A stretch of 64,000 nt of DNA from Bacteroidaceae bacterium (lineage in GTDB: Bacteria; Bacteroidota; Bacteroidia; Bacteroidales; Bacteroidaceae). The notes under the pieces were generated by a model. It saw only the letters and a program-made list of their open reading frames with translations, did not search any database and was not told where the DNA came from. Shown here piece after piece: positions 43,388 through 52,927 of this stretch. Made by a program: the position numbers and the translations under genes. Each line of letters begins with the position of its first letter. The stretch's first letter is position 1. The DNA is taken from positions 1-64,000 of the forward strand of contig JAFWYF010000032.1 in the NCBI GenBank assembly GCA_017522785.1, written 5' to 3'.

Positions 43388-45622
43388 TTATGCGTAACTA
43401 TGAATTCCTCCAAGTATGAAATTTACTCCAAAATAGGTCATTAACACTGTAATAAATGCCACTATGCAAAAAACATGAAAAGTTAGTGGCCGGCGAAATA
43501 TAGATAACGATTTATCGTGTAATGCCAAAGAGTATACAAGCATGGTAATCAGGGCCCACACCTCTTTGGGGTCCCACCCCCAATATCTGCCCCAAGAGAC
43601 ATTTGCCCACACTGCTCCTATAAATATTCCTGCAGTAATAAGAAACACTGCCGGATACAAAATAATTTTGCTGATTACAGCCAAATGCTCAACCTGTCTG
43701 TAATCCTTTTTAATATACCATAGAGTGAGTGCGGTAACTCCATTAAGCATGGCAAACGCAAACAAAGAGTATGAAATCATTATAACTACAACATGCAGGC
43801 TCAATAGTGGTGATTGTAAAACAGGAATCAATTGTGTTATTTGTGGGTTGCTTTCTCCAATCATCGCAACCATGAGTGCCAGCCCGCAAAGCAGAAAGCC
43901 AAATGGAACTGCCATTGTGAATTTACTATTAACAATGAGTGTAAGTAGTGTTACACACCATGCCATGAATACCATAGTCTCAAACCCGTTGGAAAGGGGC
44001 AAATGTCCACCGATATATCCGCGTAATACCATGAATATTGACAAGTAAGCAAGAATAAGTATTAACAGAGCTGTTAAAGGCTTGTGTAGTGGATTTTGTA
44101 TGTTTACAACAAAAGCAATTATGCGACAGTAATAAATGAATGTGAAGATTCCAATTGTAGCGCATAGCATTGCCAATATGCGTATGTAGTTGTGTGTATT
44201 GTATATTTTCTCTGCTTCGAAACGGGCGTCGGATGGGCATGAACTACCTGCTGTAAAACGTTGTAAATCTCTTATTATATACAACTCTTCAATGGATTTG
44301 TCGTAGTTTTGCGTCTTTATTAATTTTGCAACATTGCCTAAATGATGCTCCATAAATGGCCATTGTTCAGCCTCGAAGTTCTCAGGCTTTTTCTCTGACA
44401 TGGAATACCATACAGGCGTTTCATTATCGCCTTTGTAATGTGGATATAGTTTTAGTATGGTGCCATTACACACCATCTCAATAAGGTTGTACTTCTCATG
44501 AGCTTTTAGTGCAGCGCGTCGCAAAGCATTGTTATTACTGTTGCGTAATGTGTTTTCTAGCTTGTATTTCCCATTTGGCAATGTGAAATCGTTGTACGAT
44601 GCGTATTTACCTTCAATACCTAAGATAGTGGCTATTTCCCTATCTTTTATCTTTATCATAGGCTCTTTGCTCCATGTTTCCGGATAAAAGCACCAACCGG
44701 CAAGAACCTCTTCGGCTGTAGCTCCATTGTACGTCGCTTTGCCATATAGTTTTATAGTGAAATCCTTTGCGAAAGTCTGCAAGGGGCAAACCCTGTTATT
44801 GTAATATATGTATAAATTCCCAAACTCTTTGGTGAAATCGTGCGATAGTGTGTTTGCACTATTTGCCAATCCAATAGAAGCAAACAGAAACAGAACCACT
44901 GTTGTTCCTCTTTTGAGCAATGGGCTCTGTAATAGCTTACGGAACCGGCAGTTTTTATCAAAGAAATATGCCAGCATACTCAGCAACAACATAACATATC
45001 CTGTGTATGTTATGGCTATACCATAGGGGTCGTGTGATACGTATAAGGTAGTCCCTTGCATGTCATCGTCGTATCCCGATTGATATAAACGATAGCCTTT
45101 GTATTTGAAAATGTTATTCATGGATATTACACCTTCAAAATCTTTTCCATTCTCAATTATTGTTATTTTGCTGACATAATCCATTGGGGCAAATGTTCCC
45201 GGATAACACTCCAAACGAAATTCATTCAGAGAAATTTGGAATGGGAAGCGTCCTATGCTTCCGTCTGATATCATGTAAATAGTTGTAGGTGGAGCTTCGG
45301 TGCGCAAATGAAGTAGCCCTTGTTTACCAAATAGGTAGGTAGTTAATGCGCCTGCAAGAATAACCAAAAAAGATATATGCAACATACACGATGCAATGTG
45401 CTTATATATTTTGCTAAGTAACGTAAACAAGGCTCCGCTTATTGCCAAAACTGTCCATAACGCTATCATCCACGGTGAACGATAAATGTGTTCCGACACA
45501 AATGGTGTTCCGTGTTGCTTTTCCAATATGGTGGCAAAGACAAGCATCAACAAAATTTCTCCCACCGTACTGAATGACAAATATTTTAAGAACCTTTTCA
45601 CAATTACAAATGTAGAAAACAT
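43388..45622 (-). CDS. Fused ResB/CcsA cytochrome c biogenesis protein
   Basis: 744-residue System II haem exporter and cytochrome c synthetase with both parts in one chain. The ResB-like half (1-460) has N-terminal membrane helices and a large periplasmic domain; the CcsA half (about 480-744) has the haem-handling tryptophan-rich WWD-type motif WGRYWGWDPKEVWALI and conserved histidines (LHVVVIMISYSLFAFA). Such fusions often adjoin nrfHA in Bacteroidetes, but no cytochrome c gene is nearby here, so its client is elsewhere. Confidence 0.88.
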   Translation of the reverse strand: MFSTFVIVKRFLKYLSFSTVGEILLMLVFATILEKQHGTPFVSEHIYRSPWMIALWTVLAISGALFTLLSKIYKHIASCMLHISFLVILAGALTTYLFGKQGLLHLRTEAPPTTIYMISDGSIGRFPFQISLNEFRLECYPGTFAPMDYVSKITIIENGKDFEGVISMNNIFKYKGYRLYQSGYDDDMQGTTLYVSHDPYGIAITYTGYVMLLLSMLAYFFDKNCRFRKLLQSPLLKRGTTVVLFLFASIGLANSANTLSHDFTKEFGNLYIYYNNRVCPLQTFAKDFTIKLYGKATYNGATAEEVLAGWCFYPETWSKEPMIKIKDREIATILGIEGKYASYNDFTLPNGKYKLENTLRNSNNNALRRAALKAHEKYNLIEMVCNGTILKLYPHYKGDNETPVWYSMSEKKPENFEAEQWPFMEHHLGNVAKLIKTQNYDKSIEELYIIRDLQRFTAGSSCPSDARFEAEKIYNTHNYIRILAMLCATIGIFTFIYYCRIIAFVVNIQNPLHKPLTALLILILAYLSIFMVLRGYIGGHLPLSNGFETMVFMAWCVTLLTLIVNSKFTMAVPFGFLLCGLALMVAMIGESNPQITQLIPVLQSPLLSLHVVVIMISYSLFAFAMLNGVTALTLWYIKKDYRQVEHLAVISKIILYPAVFLITAGIFIGAVWANVSWGRYWGWDPKEVWALITMLVYSLALHDKSLSIFRRPLTFHVFCIVAFITVLMTYFGVNFILGGIHSYA

Positions 45623-45636
45623 TTTTTACAAAAAAC

Positions 45637-45670
45637 AGAACCCCGAAGATTTTTCGTACTTCGGAGTTCT
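45637..45670 (-). terminator. Terminator of the xus-like operon
   Basis: On the - strand AGAAC-TCCGAAG pairs with CTTCGG-GGTTCT (one mismatch) and is followed by GTTTTTTG. Confidence 0.65.
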
Positions 45671-45723
45671 ACATGCTTTATGATTAACTTTCTCAAAAGT
45701 TACTTTAACACCTTCTTTAGATA

Positions 45724-46818
45724 TTACTTCCTTTTAATAAAAGTTCGTTTTATCCACAGATAGTAGCCTGTCAAAGGTAGTGAAGCACCTAACATTGCTA
45801 CAAGAAAATAGAGTATACGGGTTAAAAGGCCACCCCATGAGCCAACGTGAACAGAATAAATCCAACCTTTCATCTTATCTTGTGGCTTGCTGTTCTCGTA
45901 TACAATTCTATCGGTAATTTCTCCCGTTTTAACATCGAATGTGTATTTGTCGCTTGCACGTTGGTTGCCAAATGATTCTGTTGAAACAGTGGCACTTCCA
46001 TTTGATACGGAAATCTGTTTATAATCGGGGTTCTCTTGTGCTATTTTATCAACAACTGCTTGCCAATGTGCAAAAGATAACTCTCTTTCTTTCTTCTCTC
46101 CTTTTTTTGTGCTCTTTTTGTCATTATTAGTAGCCGATTTCGCCGTTTCTACACCAAAAATATTGTAGAATGAATTACGATACCATTGAAACGACCATGT
46201 CAGTCCGGTAAGGGCCATTGCCAATAAAAGTATCAATGCATAGAAACCTCCTGCAACATGAAGGTCGTACCAAAAACGTCGCCACCCTTTGTTCGAAACA
46301 ATTTTAACTCTATTCTTCAGAAGTTTCTTGTTGTGTGGCAACCAAATCGCAAATCCGGTTATCAGTATGAACACAAAAATTATTGTGGATACTCCAACAA
46401 GTGGTCGCCCCCATGTCCCACCGTTTCTTGGTGCATCATCCATGAACCAACGATGCAGGCGTAGCATTACATTGAAGAATGGCAATCGTTCTTTTTTGCC
46501 CATTATCTCACCTGTATATTGGTCAATGTAAATACCCGCATGGTGTGGTTTGGAAATATTTACTGTATATGCCTTGTTGGGGTCGTTTGTAATTGTTACA
46601 CCGGTAACTTCAACTCCATTTGGAATATTCTCTGCAACGATACCTGCTAAAGTGTCAATTGGTAGAATCTTCTCCTTTGCATCAACTGTTGTGTTGATGC
46701 AAAGGGCTGTTATCTCTTTTTCGAATATGAGCATGGCCCCCGAAAAACATGTAGTTGAAATTATCAGTCCTACAGGAATCGATAGCCACAGATGCAGTTT
46801 CTTAAATAATCTTTTCAT
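45724..46818 (-). CDS. xusC: PepSY-domain inner-membrane protein, XusC-like
   Basis: 364-residue PepSY_TM (iron-regulated membrane protein) with four membrane helices: about 12-32, 140-162, 190-215 and 335-355. PepSY segments lie in the periplasmic loops (AHWQAVVDKIAQENPDYK), and conserved histidines sit near the helices (RLHRWFMDD, YDLHVAGGFY, YSVHVGSWGG). In B. thetaiotaomicron the equivalent gene follows xusB and is thought to act on the siderophore or its iron at the inner membrane. Third gene of the operon, 25 nt after xusB. Confidence 0.82.
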   Translation of the reverse strand: MKRLFKKLHLWLSIPVGLIISTTCFSGAMLIFEKEITALCINTTVDAKEKILPIDTLAGIVAENIPNGVEVTGVTITNDPNKAYTVNISKPHHAGIYIDQYTGEIMGKKERLPFFNVMLRLHRWFMDDAPRNGGTWGRPLVGVSTIIFVFILITGFAIWLPHNKKLLKNRVKIVSNKGWRRFWYDLHVAGGFYALILLLAMALTGLTWSFQWYRNSFYNIFGVETAKSATNNDKKSTKKGEKKERELSFAHWQAVVDKIAQENPDYKQISVSNGSATVSTESFGNQRASDKYTFDVKTGEITDRIVYENSKPQDKMKGWIYSVHVGSWGGLLTRILYFLVAMLGASLPLTGYYLWIKRTFIKRK

Positions 46819-46843
46819 GTAACAATCTTTAGTACAACGGTTT

Positions 46844-48250
46844 CTAGTTCAAAGGTAACAATTTACCTATACCCTCCAACGATGTAACCTCAATAGTCGC
46901 TCCTTTTACGGACTCGCCTGTGTTGCTGTCAATTTTATATATTGCAGGATAAAGACCGCTGGTCGCATCATAGGTTACAGGCATATATGCATAGCCATTC
47001 TCCATGTATGGTGCTTTGCCAAACGCCGAAAGGTTCTCGGGCAATCCTGTTACCTCGGTTAATGTCTTGTTGGAAACATTGAAAATAGCAAGGCTTAGTG
47101 CTGTTGGTGCTTTCCCACCCAAAGTGAAAGGTGCATCGTACATCTGCAAAAGGAAACAGTCGCCACCAATATACCAAGAACGTAGGAATGAGCGGCCCTC
47201 TGAAAGCTCTTCGATATTTACATAGTAGTTCTCGTCGAACTCCTCTTCACCCGCTTTTATACGTATAACTCCTGCCGGCAATGTGGTTTGTTGGCGCGCA
47301 TCGCTCATTGTTTTTGCATAAGATGGCGAGAATACATATATATCACCATTGTCTGTAGCCCATAACATCTGATAGTATTGCGACTTGTTACGTCCGCAAG
47401 CATAGCTTATCTTGTCGCTCTTTATTATCTTTTTTGTAGTGAATGTTGCATCGTCAAAAATAGCTATATGACACTCGTTTGGATATTGAGTCCATTGTAG
47501 TTCACCTTTTTTATATGAACTGCTGTTGCTACCACCATCTTCACTTTTTACAAGGTCCTCATTGCCGGGTAGCACCCATTTACCTCCTTCTACTGCGGCA
47601 CCATATTGGCTTAATCCCATTGGAATAGTTGCAGCAAATATTTTATCACCACGTTCCTGAATTCCTGCAAGTGTAACAAATTCGCCATTTCCTAAGAAGT
47701 TCTCGGATAGGAGCTTCTTGTCGGGCTGTGGTGTGTTATAAGTCTCGTCATCGGTGTCCAGATACGAAATAAGGAACATTTTTGGTATATAGCCGTTTGC
47801 ATCCTTCCACGACGCATCGCCATCACCTGTAGATGTCGTAATAATGTAGTCTTTATAAATTCCGTATGTTGTAAAACGTTTAACGGAAAACTCGGAACTG
47901 CGAGCCTCTACATTGTAATTGTCGTTCATGATAAATGAACGTGAAAGTCCTGCATTTCCTTGGTTGTATGCTAAACCATACAGGTAGCTAGTACCATGAA
48001 ACACCCAGTATGCCGCCGCATCTGTAACTTCACCTTGGTTCACCGCCGATACAGTTCCCTCGTCTAACGATTCTGTGTTCAGCAGCACAGTTGTTGTATT
48101 GTTGGAACCTGTAATTGACGCTGCTATAACATAGGGCTTCTCATCTGCCGGTGGTGGAGCAGGTGTGGAATCACTGTCGGAACATGCAACAAAAAGAGAG
48201 TATGTCGCAATTGAAAAAAGAAGTTTTTTAAAAGTAAATGAATTTTTCAT
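46844..48250 (-). CDS. xusB: DUF4374 surface lipoprotein, XusB-like
   Basis: 468-residue lipoprotein (VAC lipobox, Cys at 23, followed by acidic SDSDS), with a beta-propeller-like DUF4374 body. XusB of B. thetaiotaomicron captures foreign catecholate siderophores such as enterobactin and hands them to XusA. Gene order TonB receptor-DUF4374-PepSY is the same here, with 24- and 25-nt gaps; this synteny is the main support for the name. The ligand here is unproven. Confidence 0.85.
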   Translation of the reverse strand: MKNSFTFKKLLFSIATYSLFVACSDSDSTPAPPPADEKPYVIAASITGSNNTTTVLLNTESLDEGTVSAVNQGEVTDAAAYWVFHGTSYLYGLAYNQGNAGLSRSFIMNDNYNVEARSSEFSVKRFTTYGIYKDYIITTSTGDGDASWKDANGYIPKMFLISYLDTDDETYNTPQPDKKLLSENFLGNGEFVTLAGIQERGDKIFAATIPMGLSQYGAAVEGGKWVLPGNEDLVKSEDGGSNSSSYKKGELQWTQYPNECHIAIFDDATFTTKKIIKSDKISYACGRNKSQYYQMLWATDNGDIYVFSPSYAKTMSDARQQTTLPAGVIRIKAGEEEFDENYYVNIEELSEGRSFLRSWYIGGDCFLLQMYDAPFTLGGKAPTALSLAIFNVSNKTLTEVTGLPENLSAFGKAPYMENGYAYMPVTYDATSGLYPAIYKIDSNTGESVKGATIEVTSLEGIGKLLPLN

Positions 48251-48274
48251 GACGTTTTAATTTATTGTTATTAT

Positions 48275-50662
48275 TTAGTTGCCAAAACAAACTCGTATCT
48301 TTCCATAAAAAGCTCTGCCGGCTTTTTGTAGACTGAAATTGTCGTATAGACGTTCATCAGTTATATTACGGCACTCAAACGAAAAGTTGTATCTCCCGTT
48401 TTTTATGCTGTATGTTAGCGATAAATCATGTGATAACTGGTTTGGGACCATGTAGTCGCCTTTGTTTGCACCAATCTTTGAAGAATAATAGCTGAACTCC
48501 TCTACAAAACGGGTGTCGTATGTAACTGTAAGCAAATTCCCTTTTTTGAGAAGATTGTGCCAATAGAGGGTAGCATCAAAATCGGCAAATATGCAAGGTA
48601 AATTGGGCATACGCTCTTTGTAGCCAATGTTTGGAGCAGAACTGCCAATTGCGTATTTCATATTGTCAAGCACCTCCATTTGTGTAAAATTTCCTCCGAC
48701 GGACAATATATTTTCAAAAGTGTATCTGAGTGAAATGTTATATCCTTTAGTGAGAACTTTACCATAATTTATATATGAAGCTCCGGCACGTCCTCCGCTC
48801 AAGTCAATAATGTTTCGCTGTATATAGTCGTGCGTATCGCGATATACTAACCCTCCTTCGGCATACACAGAATGTTTGCCGAATGTACCATTATAACTTA
48901 TATTGAAATTTATATTATGACTATTCTCGGGAGAGATATTTATATCTCCACTCTCCAAATCTTCATCGCCGAATATCTCTTCTGTTGTGGGTAAACGGTA
49001 TGCTTTTTCGTATGATAGTTTTGCTTGCAAACCATCGATAATAAAATATGTTCCTGCTATGCCATATCCAAAACAGTTCATGGAACGCTCATTCTTTACA
49101 TAATCGTCTTGGTTGCTTGTGGTTGGAATGGGTCCGCTCACCTCCAAACCATAGTATTTGCCAAAGGTTGTTATATTCCACTTGGTGCTTGGCATAAAAC
49201 GATATGACAAACCTGTAATGTTTTTATATGTTATTTTGTCGATAGGGTCCTCAACTTTTTGTGGTAACAGTAGTGAGGTATTTTTGCGTTTGAATGTGTT
49301 AAATACATGATGCAATGTAAAAAGGTGTGTGTGTGAACCACCTAAACGGTAATTGACATTGAATGTAGCGTTCCAATTATCGTTCTGTGATTTTGTATGT
49401 ATATACGACTGCTCACCGGGGGAGTTCATCTTCATGGTTTCACCTCGCCAATTATATTTATATTTTGCAGTGTCTACATTGGTGGTGGAATTCATGTTAT
49501 AGTTGGCAGTAAATGCAACATCTAGGCCATTTAGTAGGAAATTGCGTTTGCTATACTCAGCAGATGGCATTATAGAGTACCCTTTACGATGTTTTTCTCC
49601 ATAAACAATCTCTTGGCGAACACCGTTCTGAATATCTTTGTACATTTGTGAATAGGTGAAACCAAACAATAAACGGTCGGCCCAACTCTTGCCTGTTAAA
49701 CCGGCTTTAATAGCAACAGCCTCGTTATGGTATTTATCGTTAAATCGTTTTACTCTATATAGTTTTTTCTTCTCAATGCGTCCGGTTTCGAAATCCTCTA
49801 TCGGGGCATTTACATGGTAGTCGTTGTCGGAGTAGTTTTGAAAGGCATGTATTTCGTATGTAAATCCATTTTTGAACTTGTGATTATAATTTACAAACGA
49901 TTTATGTGTGTTGAACGAGCCATAGGAATAAGACGCTTCAATATTCCAACCTTCACGACGCTTGTTGGTTACGATGTTTATAACCCCACCCATTGCATCT
50001 GTACCAAAATTCACAGGTACTACACCTCGATAAACCTCAATGTGTTTTGCATAGTTCACAGGGATATTGTTCAAACTAAATGATTTACCAACTCCCTCTT
50101 GTGGCACTCCATCGATGAATACCTTTACATGCTTGCCACTGAACCCATCTAAAGATATTTGAATATCAGAACCAACACCGCCGGCTTCGCGCAATTTCAA
50201 ACCCGGAGTTTTTGCAAGCATGTCGCTAAGGTTTTTAGTGCTGTTCAAATACTCCTTAGTGTCAATTGTTACTACATTGTATGCCGACCGTTTAGTGCGA
50301 GATATACCTGAATAGTTGGCCGATATTACTACATCGTTAAGTTTGGTGGTCGATTCGTGTAACGTAACGTTGTATTCTACCGGATTGTTACCTATAAATG
50401 TAAAATCTTTTCTAATGGTGCTATAACCAACAGCCGAAACCGACAAAGTATAACTACCTAAAGGAACTTCCATACTATAGTAACCATTATCGTCGGCATT
50501 ACAACCAATAGCTACTCCTTCGAGCCCAACAGTTGCTAAAGGAATGGCATTTTCCCCGGCATCTGTAATATATCCCGAAATGGTTATATTATCGGCTTTT
50601 GCCGAATATAATGCCGCGAAAAACAAAAAAAATATTGTTGCAAGTGAATCTTTATATCTCAT
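48275..50662 (-). CDS. xusA: TonB-dependent xenosiderophore receptor, XusA-like
   Basis: 795-residue outer-membrane receptor: signal peptide (to about 23), carboxypeptidase-regulatory-like domain (about 26-110, ITISGYITDAGENAIPLATV), plug (about 120-240, LSDMLAKTPGLKLREAGGVGS, VEVYRGVVPVNFGTDAMGG-type region) and barrel. Located first in the operon with a DUF4374 lipoprotein and a PepSY protein, the arrangement of the xusABC system. It is expected to import iron-loaded siderophores made by other bacteria. Confidence 0.87.
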   Translation of the reverse strand: MRYKDSLATIFFLFFAALYSAKADNITISGYITDAGENAIPLATVGLEGVAIGCNADDNGYYSMEVPLGSYTLSVSAVGYSTIRKDFTFIGNNPVEYNVTLHESTTKLNDVVISANYSGISRTKRSAYNVVTIDTKEYLNSTKNLSDMLAKTPGLKLREAGGVGSDIQISLDGFSGKHVKVFIDGVPQEGVGKSFSLNNIPVNYAKHIEVYRGVVPVNFGTDAMGGVINIVTNKRREGWNIEASYSYGSFNTHKSFVNYNHKFKNGFTYEIHAFQNYSDNDYHVNAPIEDFETGRIEKKKLYRVKRFNDKYHNEAVAIKAGLTGKSWADRLLFGFTYSQMYKDIQNGVRQEIVYGEKHRKGYSIMPSAEYSKRNFLLNGLDVAFTANYNMNSTTNVDTAKYKYNWRGETMKMNSPGEQSYIHTKSQNDNWNATFNVNYRLGGSHTHLFTLHHVFNTFKRKNTSLLLPQKVEDPIDKITYKNITGLSYRFMPSTKWNITTFGKYYGLEVSGPIPTTSNQDDYVKNERSMNCFGYGIAGTYFIIDGLQAKLSYEKAYRLPTTEEIFGDEDLESGDINISPENSHNINFNISYNGTFGKHSVYAEGGLVYRDTHDYIQRNIIDLSGGRAGASYINYGKVLTKGYNISLRYTFENILSVGGNFTQMEVLDNMKYAIGSSAPNIGYKERMPNLPCIFADFDATLYWHNLLKKGNLLTVTYDTRFVEEFSYYSSKIGANKGDYMVPNQLSHDLSLTYSIKNGRYNFSFECRNITDERLYDNFSLQKAGRAFYGKIRVCFGN

Positions 50663-50688
50663 CTCTTGTTTTTGTTACATCTTAATTC

Positions 50689-50709
50689 TACAACAACCAA
50701 AGTGTTGTA
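50689..50709. repeat. Inverted repeat in the xusA leader
   Basis: TACAACA (50689-50695) and TGTTGTA (50703-50709) are exact complements around 7 nt, downstream of the -7 box. It could be a leader hairpin or an operator; it does not look like a Fur box. Confidence 0.3.
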
Positions 50710-50726
50710 TGGTAATTTTTATGTAG

Positions 50727-50734
50727 CAAAAGTA
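50727..50734 (-). promoter_or_regulatory. xusA -7 box
   Basis: TACTTTTG on the - strand, 65 nt before the ATG at 50662; TTGT lies near the -33 position. Confidence 0.45.
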
Positions 50735-50861
50735 GAGACGGGCAGAGCAATACACAATAGCAAATTCTAACTAAAATGTAATGTTTCTTTAACTATATGT
50801 AATGTAATTTGATTTATTTTGTATAGAAAGTAAGGCAAAACAGCATTTAAAAAGAGTATTT

Positions 50862-51437
50862 TTAGCAACAGGTGTGTTCTATTAAAACTTTAGCACCAAT
50901 GGCAATAAGAATGACTCCTCCCCATAGCTCGGCATGTAGTTTCTCAGCGTATTTTTTACCAAATTTTATTCCAAAGAGAAGCCCAACCAGCGACATTGTA
51001 AATGCTGTAGCGCCAATAGCAAAAAGTGGATACAATAGACTACTTAAAGAAGAAATACCCATGCACGAGAAAGATATTCCTACCGCAAAAGCATCTATGC
51101 TGGTGGCTATTGCCATTGTGAATATAACCTTTAGAGATTCGGGGTTAAAACGTTTTTCATCCTCCTCCTTGAACGATTCTTTAATCATTCGTACTCCCAA
51201 AATAAAAAGAATGGTGAATGCAATCCAATGGTCGATACTCTCTATTAATTCTTTGAAATAGTCTGTACCAATCCATCCAATCAACGGGTTGAATGCCTGA
51301 AAGAAACCAAAGAGCGATGCTGTCAGTAGAATAGGTCTCCATTTAATTTGTTTTAGGATTATTCCACTTGCAATAGATACGGCAAAGCAGTCCATTGCTA
51401 GTGCAAAAGCCATTAGCCATGTTTCTAAATGAGTCAT
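50862..51437 (-). CDS. mntP: Manganese efflux pump MntP
   Basis: 191-residue, six-helix inner-membrane protein with the two MntP repeat signatures AMDCFAVSIASG and SIDAFAVGISFS carrying the conserved aspartates. It exports Mn(II). It is the last gene of dxs-trkA-trkH-mntP, 24 nt after trkH, so no yybP-ykoY manganese riboswitch is expected and none is seen directly upstream. Confidence 0.9.
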   Translation of the reverse strand: MTHLETWLMAFALAMDCFAVSIASGIILKQIKWRPILLTASLFGFFQAFNPLIGWIGTDYFKELIESIDHWIAFTILFILGVRMIKESFKEEDEKRFNPESLKVIFTMAIATSIDAFAVGISFSCMGISSLSSLLYPLFAIGATAFTMSLVGLLFGIKFGKKYAEKLHAELWGGVILIAIGAKVLIEHTCC

Positions 51438-51461
51438 ATCTCTTTATTGTCTGTATGTTGT

Positions 51462-52916
51462 TTATTGCTTTTTCCAGAATACAGGGGTAAACAGCAGTAG
51501 AACGGCAAAGAATTCCAAACGACCAACAAGCATCTGAAAACAGTAGAACCATTTAAGAACATCGGGAAGTGTTGCCATTGCATTTGCCGAGCTATAGTTA
51601 CCTAGTCCGGGGCCTACATTACTCACACTGGATAGTGAAAGTCCATAAGCATCTACAAGATTCAAACCAAAACACATGTTCACAAAAATGCCTACAGCAA
51701 CCATTCCAAAATATAGTACAGTAAATGCCAATATAGCCGATTGCACCTGTTCCGATATAATCTTACCACCCATTCTCACCGGAATAACAGCATTGGGGTG
51801 CACAATGCGTTTAAACTCATTCACCATGACTCTGCCTAGTATTGCAACACGAATACTCTTCATAGCACCTGTTGTTGAACCCGAACATGCTCCTACAAAC
51901 ATTGCGGCACTAAGGGTGAGCCATAATACCGGCGCCCATTGCGAATAGTTTGTAGTAGAAAAACCGGTAGTACTTATCACCGATGCTACTTGAAAAAGTG
52001 ATGTGCGAAGCGACTCTTCGACACCCATAGGCTCGGTAATCAACAAACCTCCACAAATTATAATGGTGAATATTAGCAGTAATGAAATATACGATTTAAA
52101 CTCTGCATCACGGAACATCTCGCCAAAGCGCCCTTTGAAGAAAGAGAGATAAAGCAAAGAGAAACTGGTACCGCCAATAATCATGAATATTATTATAATA
52201 TATTCAATGATTGGAGAGTTGAACGATGCTATACCGCCGTTACGGGTAGATATACCACCGGTGGACATTGTAGACATTGCATGGCATATAGCATCAAAGA
52301 AACTCATTCCTGCAAGTTTCAAACATATTGCTTCTATTAGTGTGAAACAGATGTAAATAGTTAATATCCAACGTGCAGTAACAGAAATTCGCGGGTGCAG
52401 TTTTGCACGTGCTACACCAACTGTCTCAGCGGCAAAAAGATTAATATCGCCTAGGCCAAATATTGGAATTACGGCTATTGTAAAAAATACAATACCCAAA
52501 CCTCCAATCCACTGGGTCATTATACGCCAAAAGATTAGGCTACGTGGCAATTCGTCTATATTCGAGATAATAGATGCTCCGGTGGTGGTAAATCCTGCCA
52601 ATGTTTCAAAAAAGGCATCTGTAACACTCGATATATAACCACTCAAATAGTAGGGCAGTGCTCCATATATTGAAAACACAATCCAACATAGTGTAACTAC
52701 AACATAACTATCTTTACGCGAAATATTTCGCTCCTTGCCCTTGCCAAGATAGGCAAACAAGAAACCACTTCCAACAAGTGCTGCCAAGGTTAGCAAGAAT
52801 GGCTGTAGCATGTTATCGTTATAGTAAATGGCAACGCCGATGCATGTTGTTAAGAAGAGCGATTCAATTAATAACAACAGACCAATTATGCGTAATATGA
52901 TTTTTGGATGAAACAT
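51462..52916 (-). CDS. trkH: Potassium uptake protein TrkH
   Basis: 484-residue channel-like subunit of the Trk potassium system with four M1-P-M2 repeats; selectivity-filter loops are seen at TTGASI, STGGIS, STTGFST and the fourth GVGP-like site VSNVGPGLG. Works with TrkA, encoded 11 nt upstream. Length normal. Confidence 0.93.
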   Translation of the reverse strand: MFHPKIILRIIGLLLLIESLFLTTCIGVAIYYNDNMLQPFLLTLAALVGSGFLFAYLGKGKERNISRKDSYVVVTLCWIVFSIYGALPYYLSGYISSVTDAFFETLAGFTTTGASIISNIDELPRSLIFWRIMTQWIGGLGIVFFTIAVIPIFGLGDINLFAAETVGVARAKLHPRISVTARWILTIYICFTLIEAICLKLAGMSFFDAICHAMSTMSTGGISTRNGGIASFNSPIIEYIIIIFMIIGGTSFSLLYLSFFKGRFGEMFRDAEFKSYISLLLIFTIIICGGLLITEPMGVEESLRTSLFQVASVISTTGFSTTNYSQWAPVLWLTLSAAMFVGACSGSTTGAMKSIRVAILGRVMVNEFKRIVHPNAVIPVRMGGKIISEQVQSAILAFTVLYFGMVAVGIFVNMCFGLNLVDAYGLSLSSVSNVGPGLGNYSSANAMATLPDVLKWFYCFQMLVGRLEFFAVLLLFTPVFWKKQ

Positions 52917-52927
52917 GAGCCAACGGT

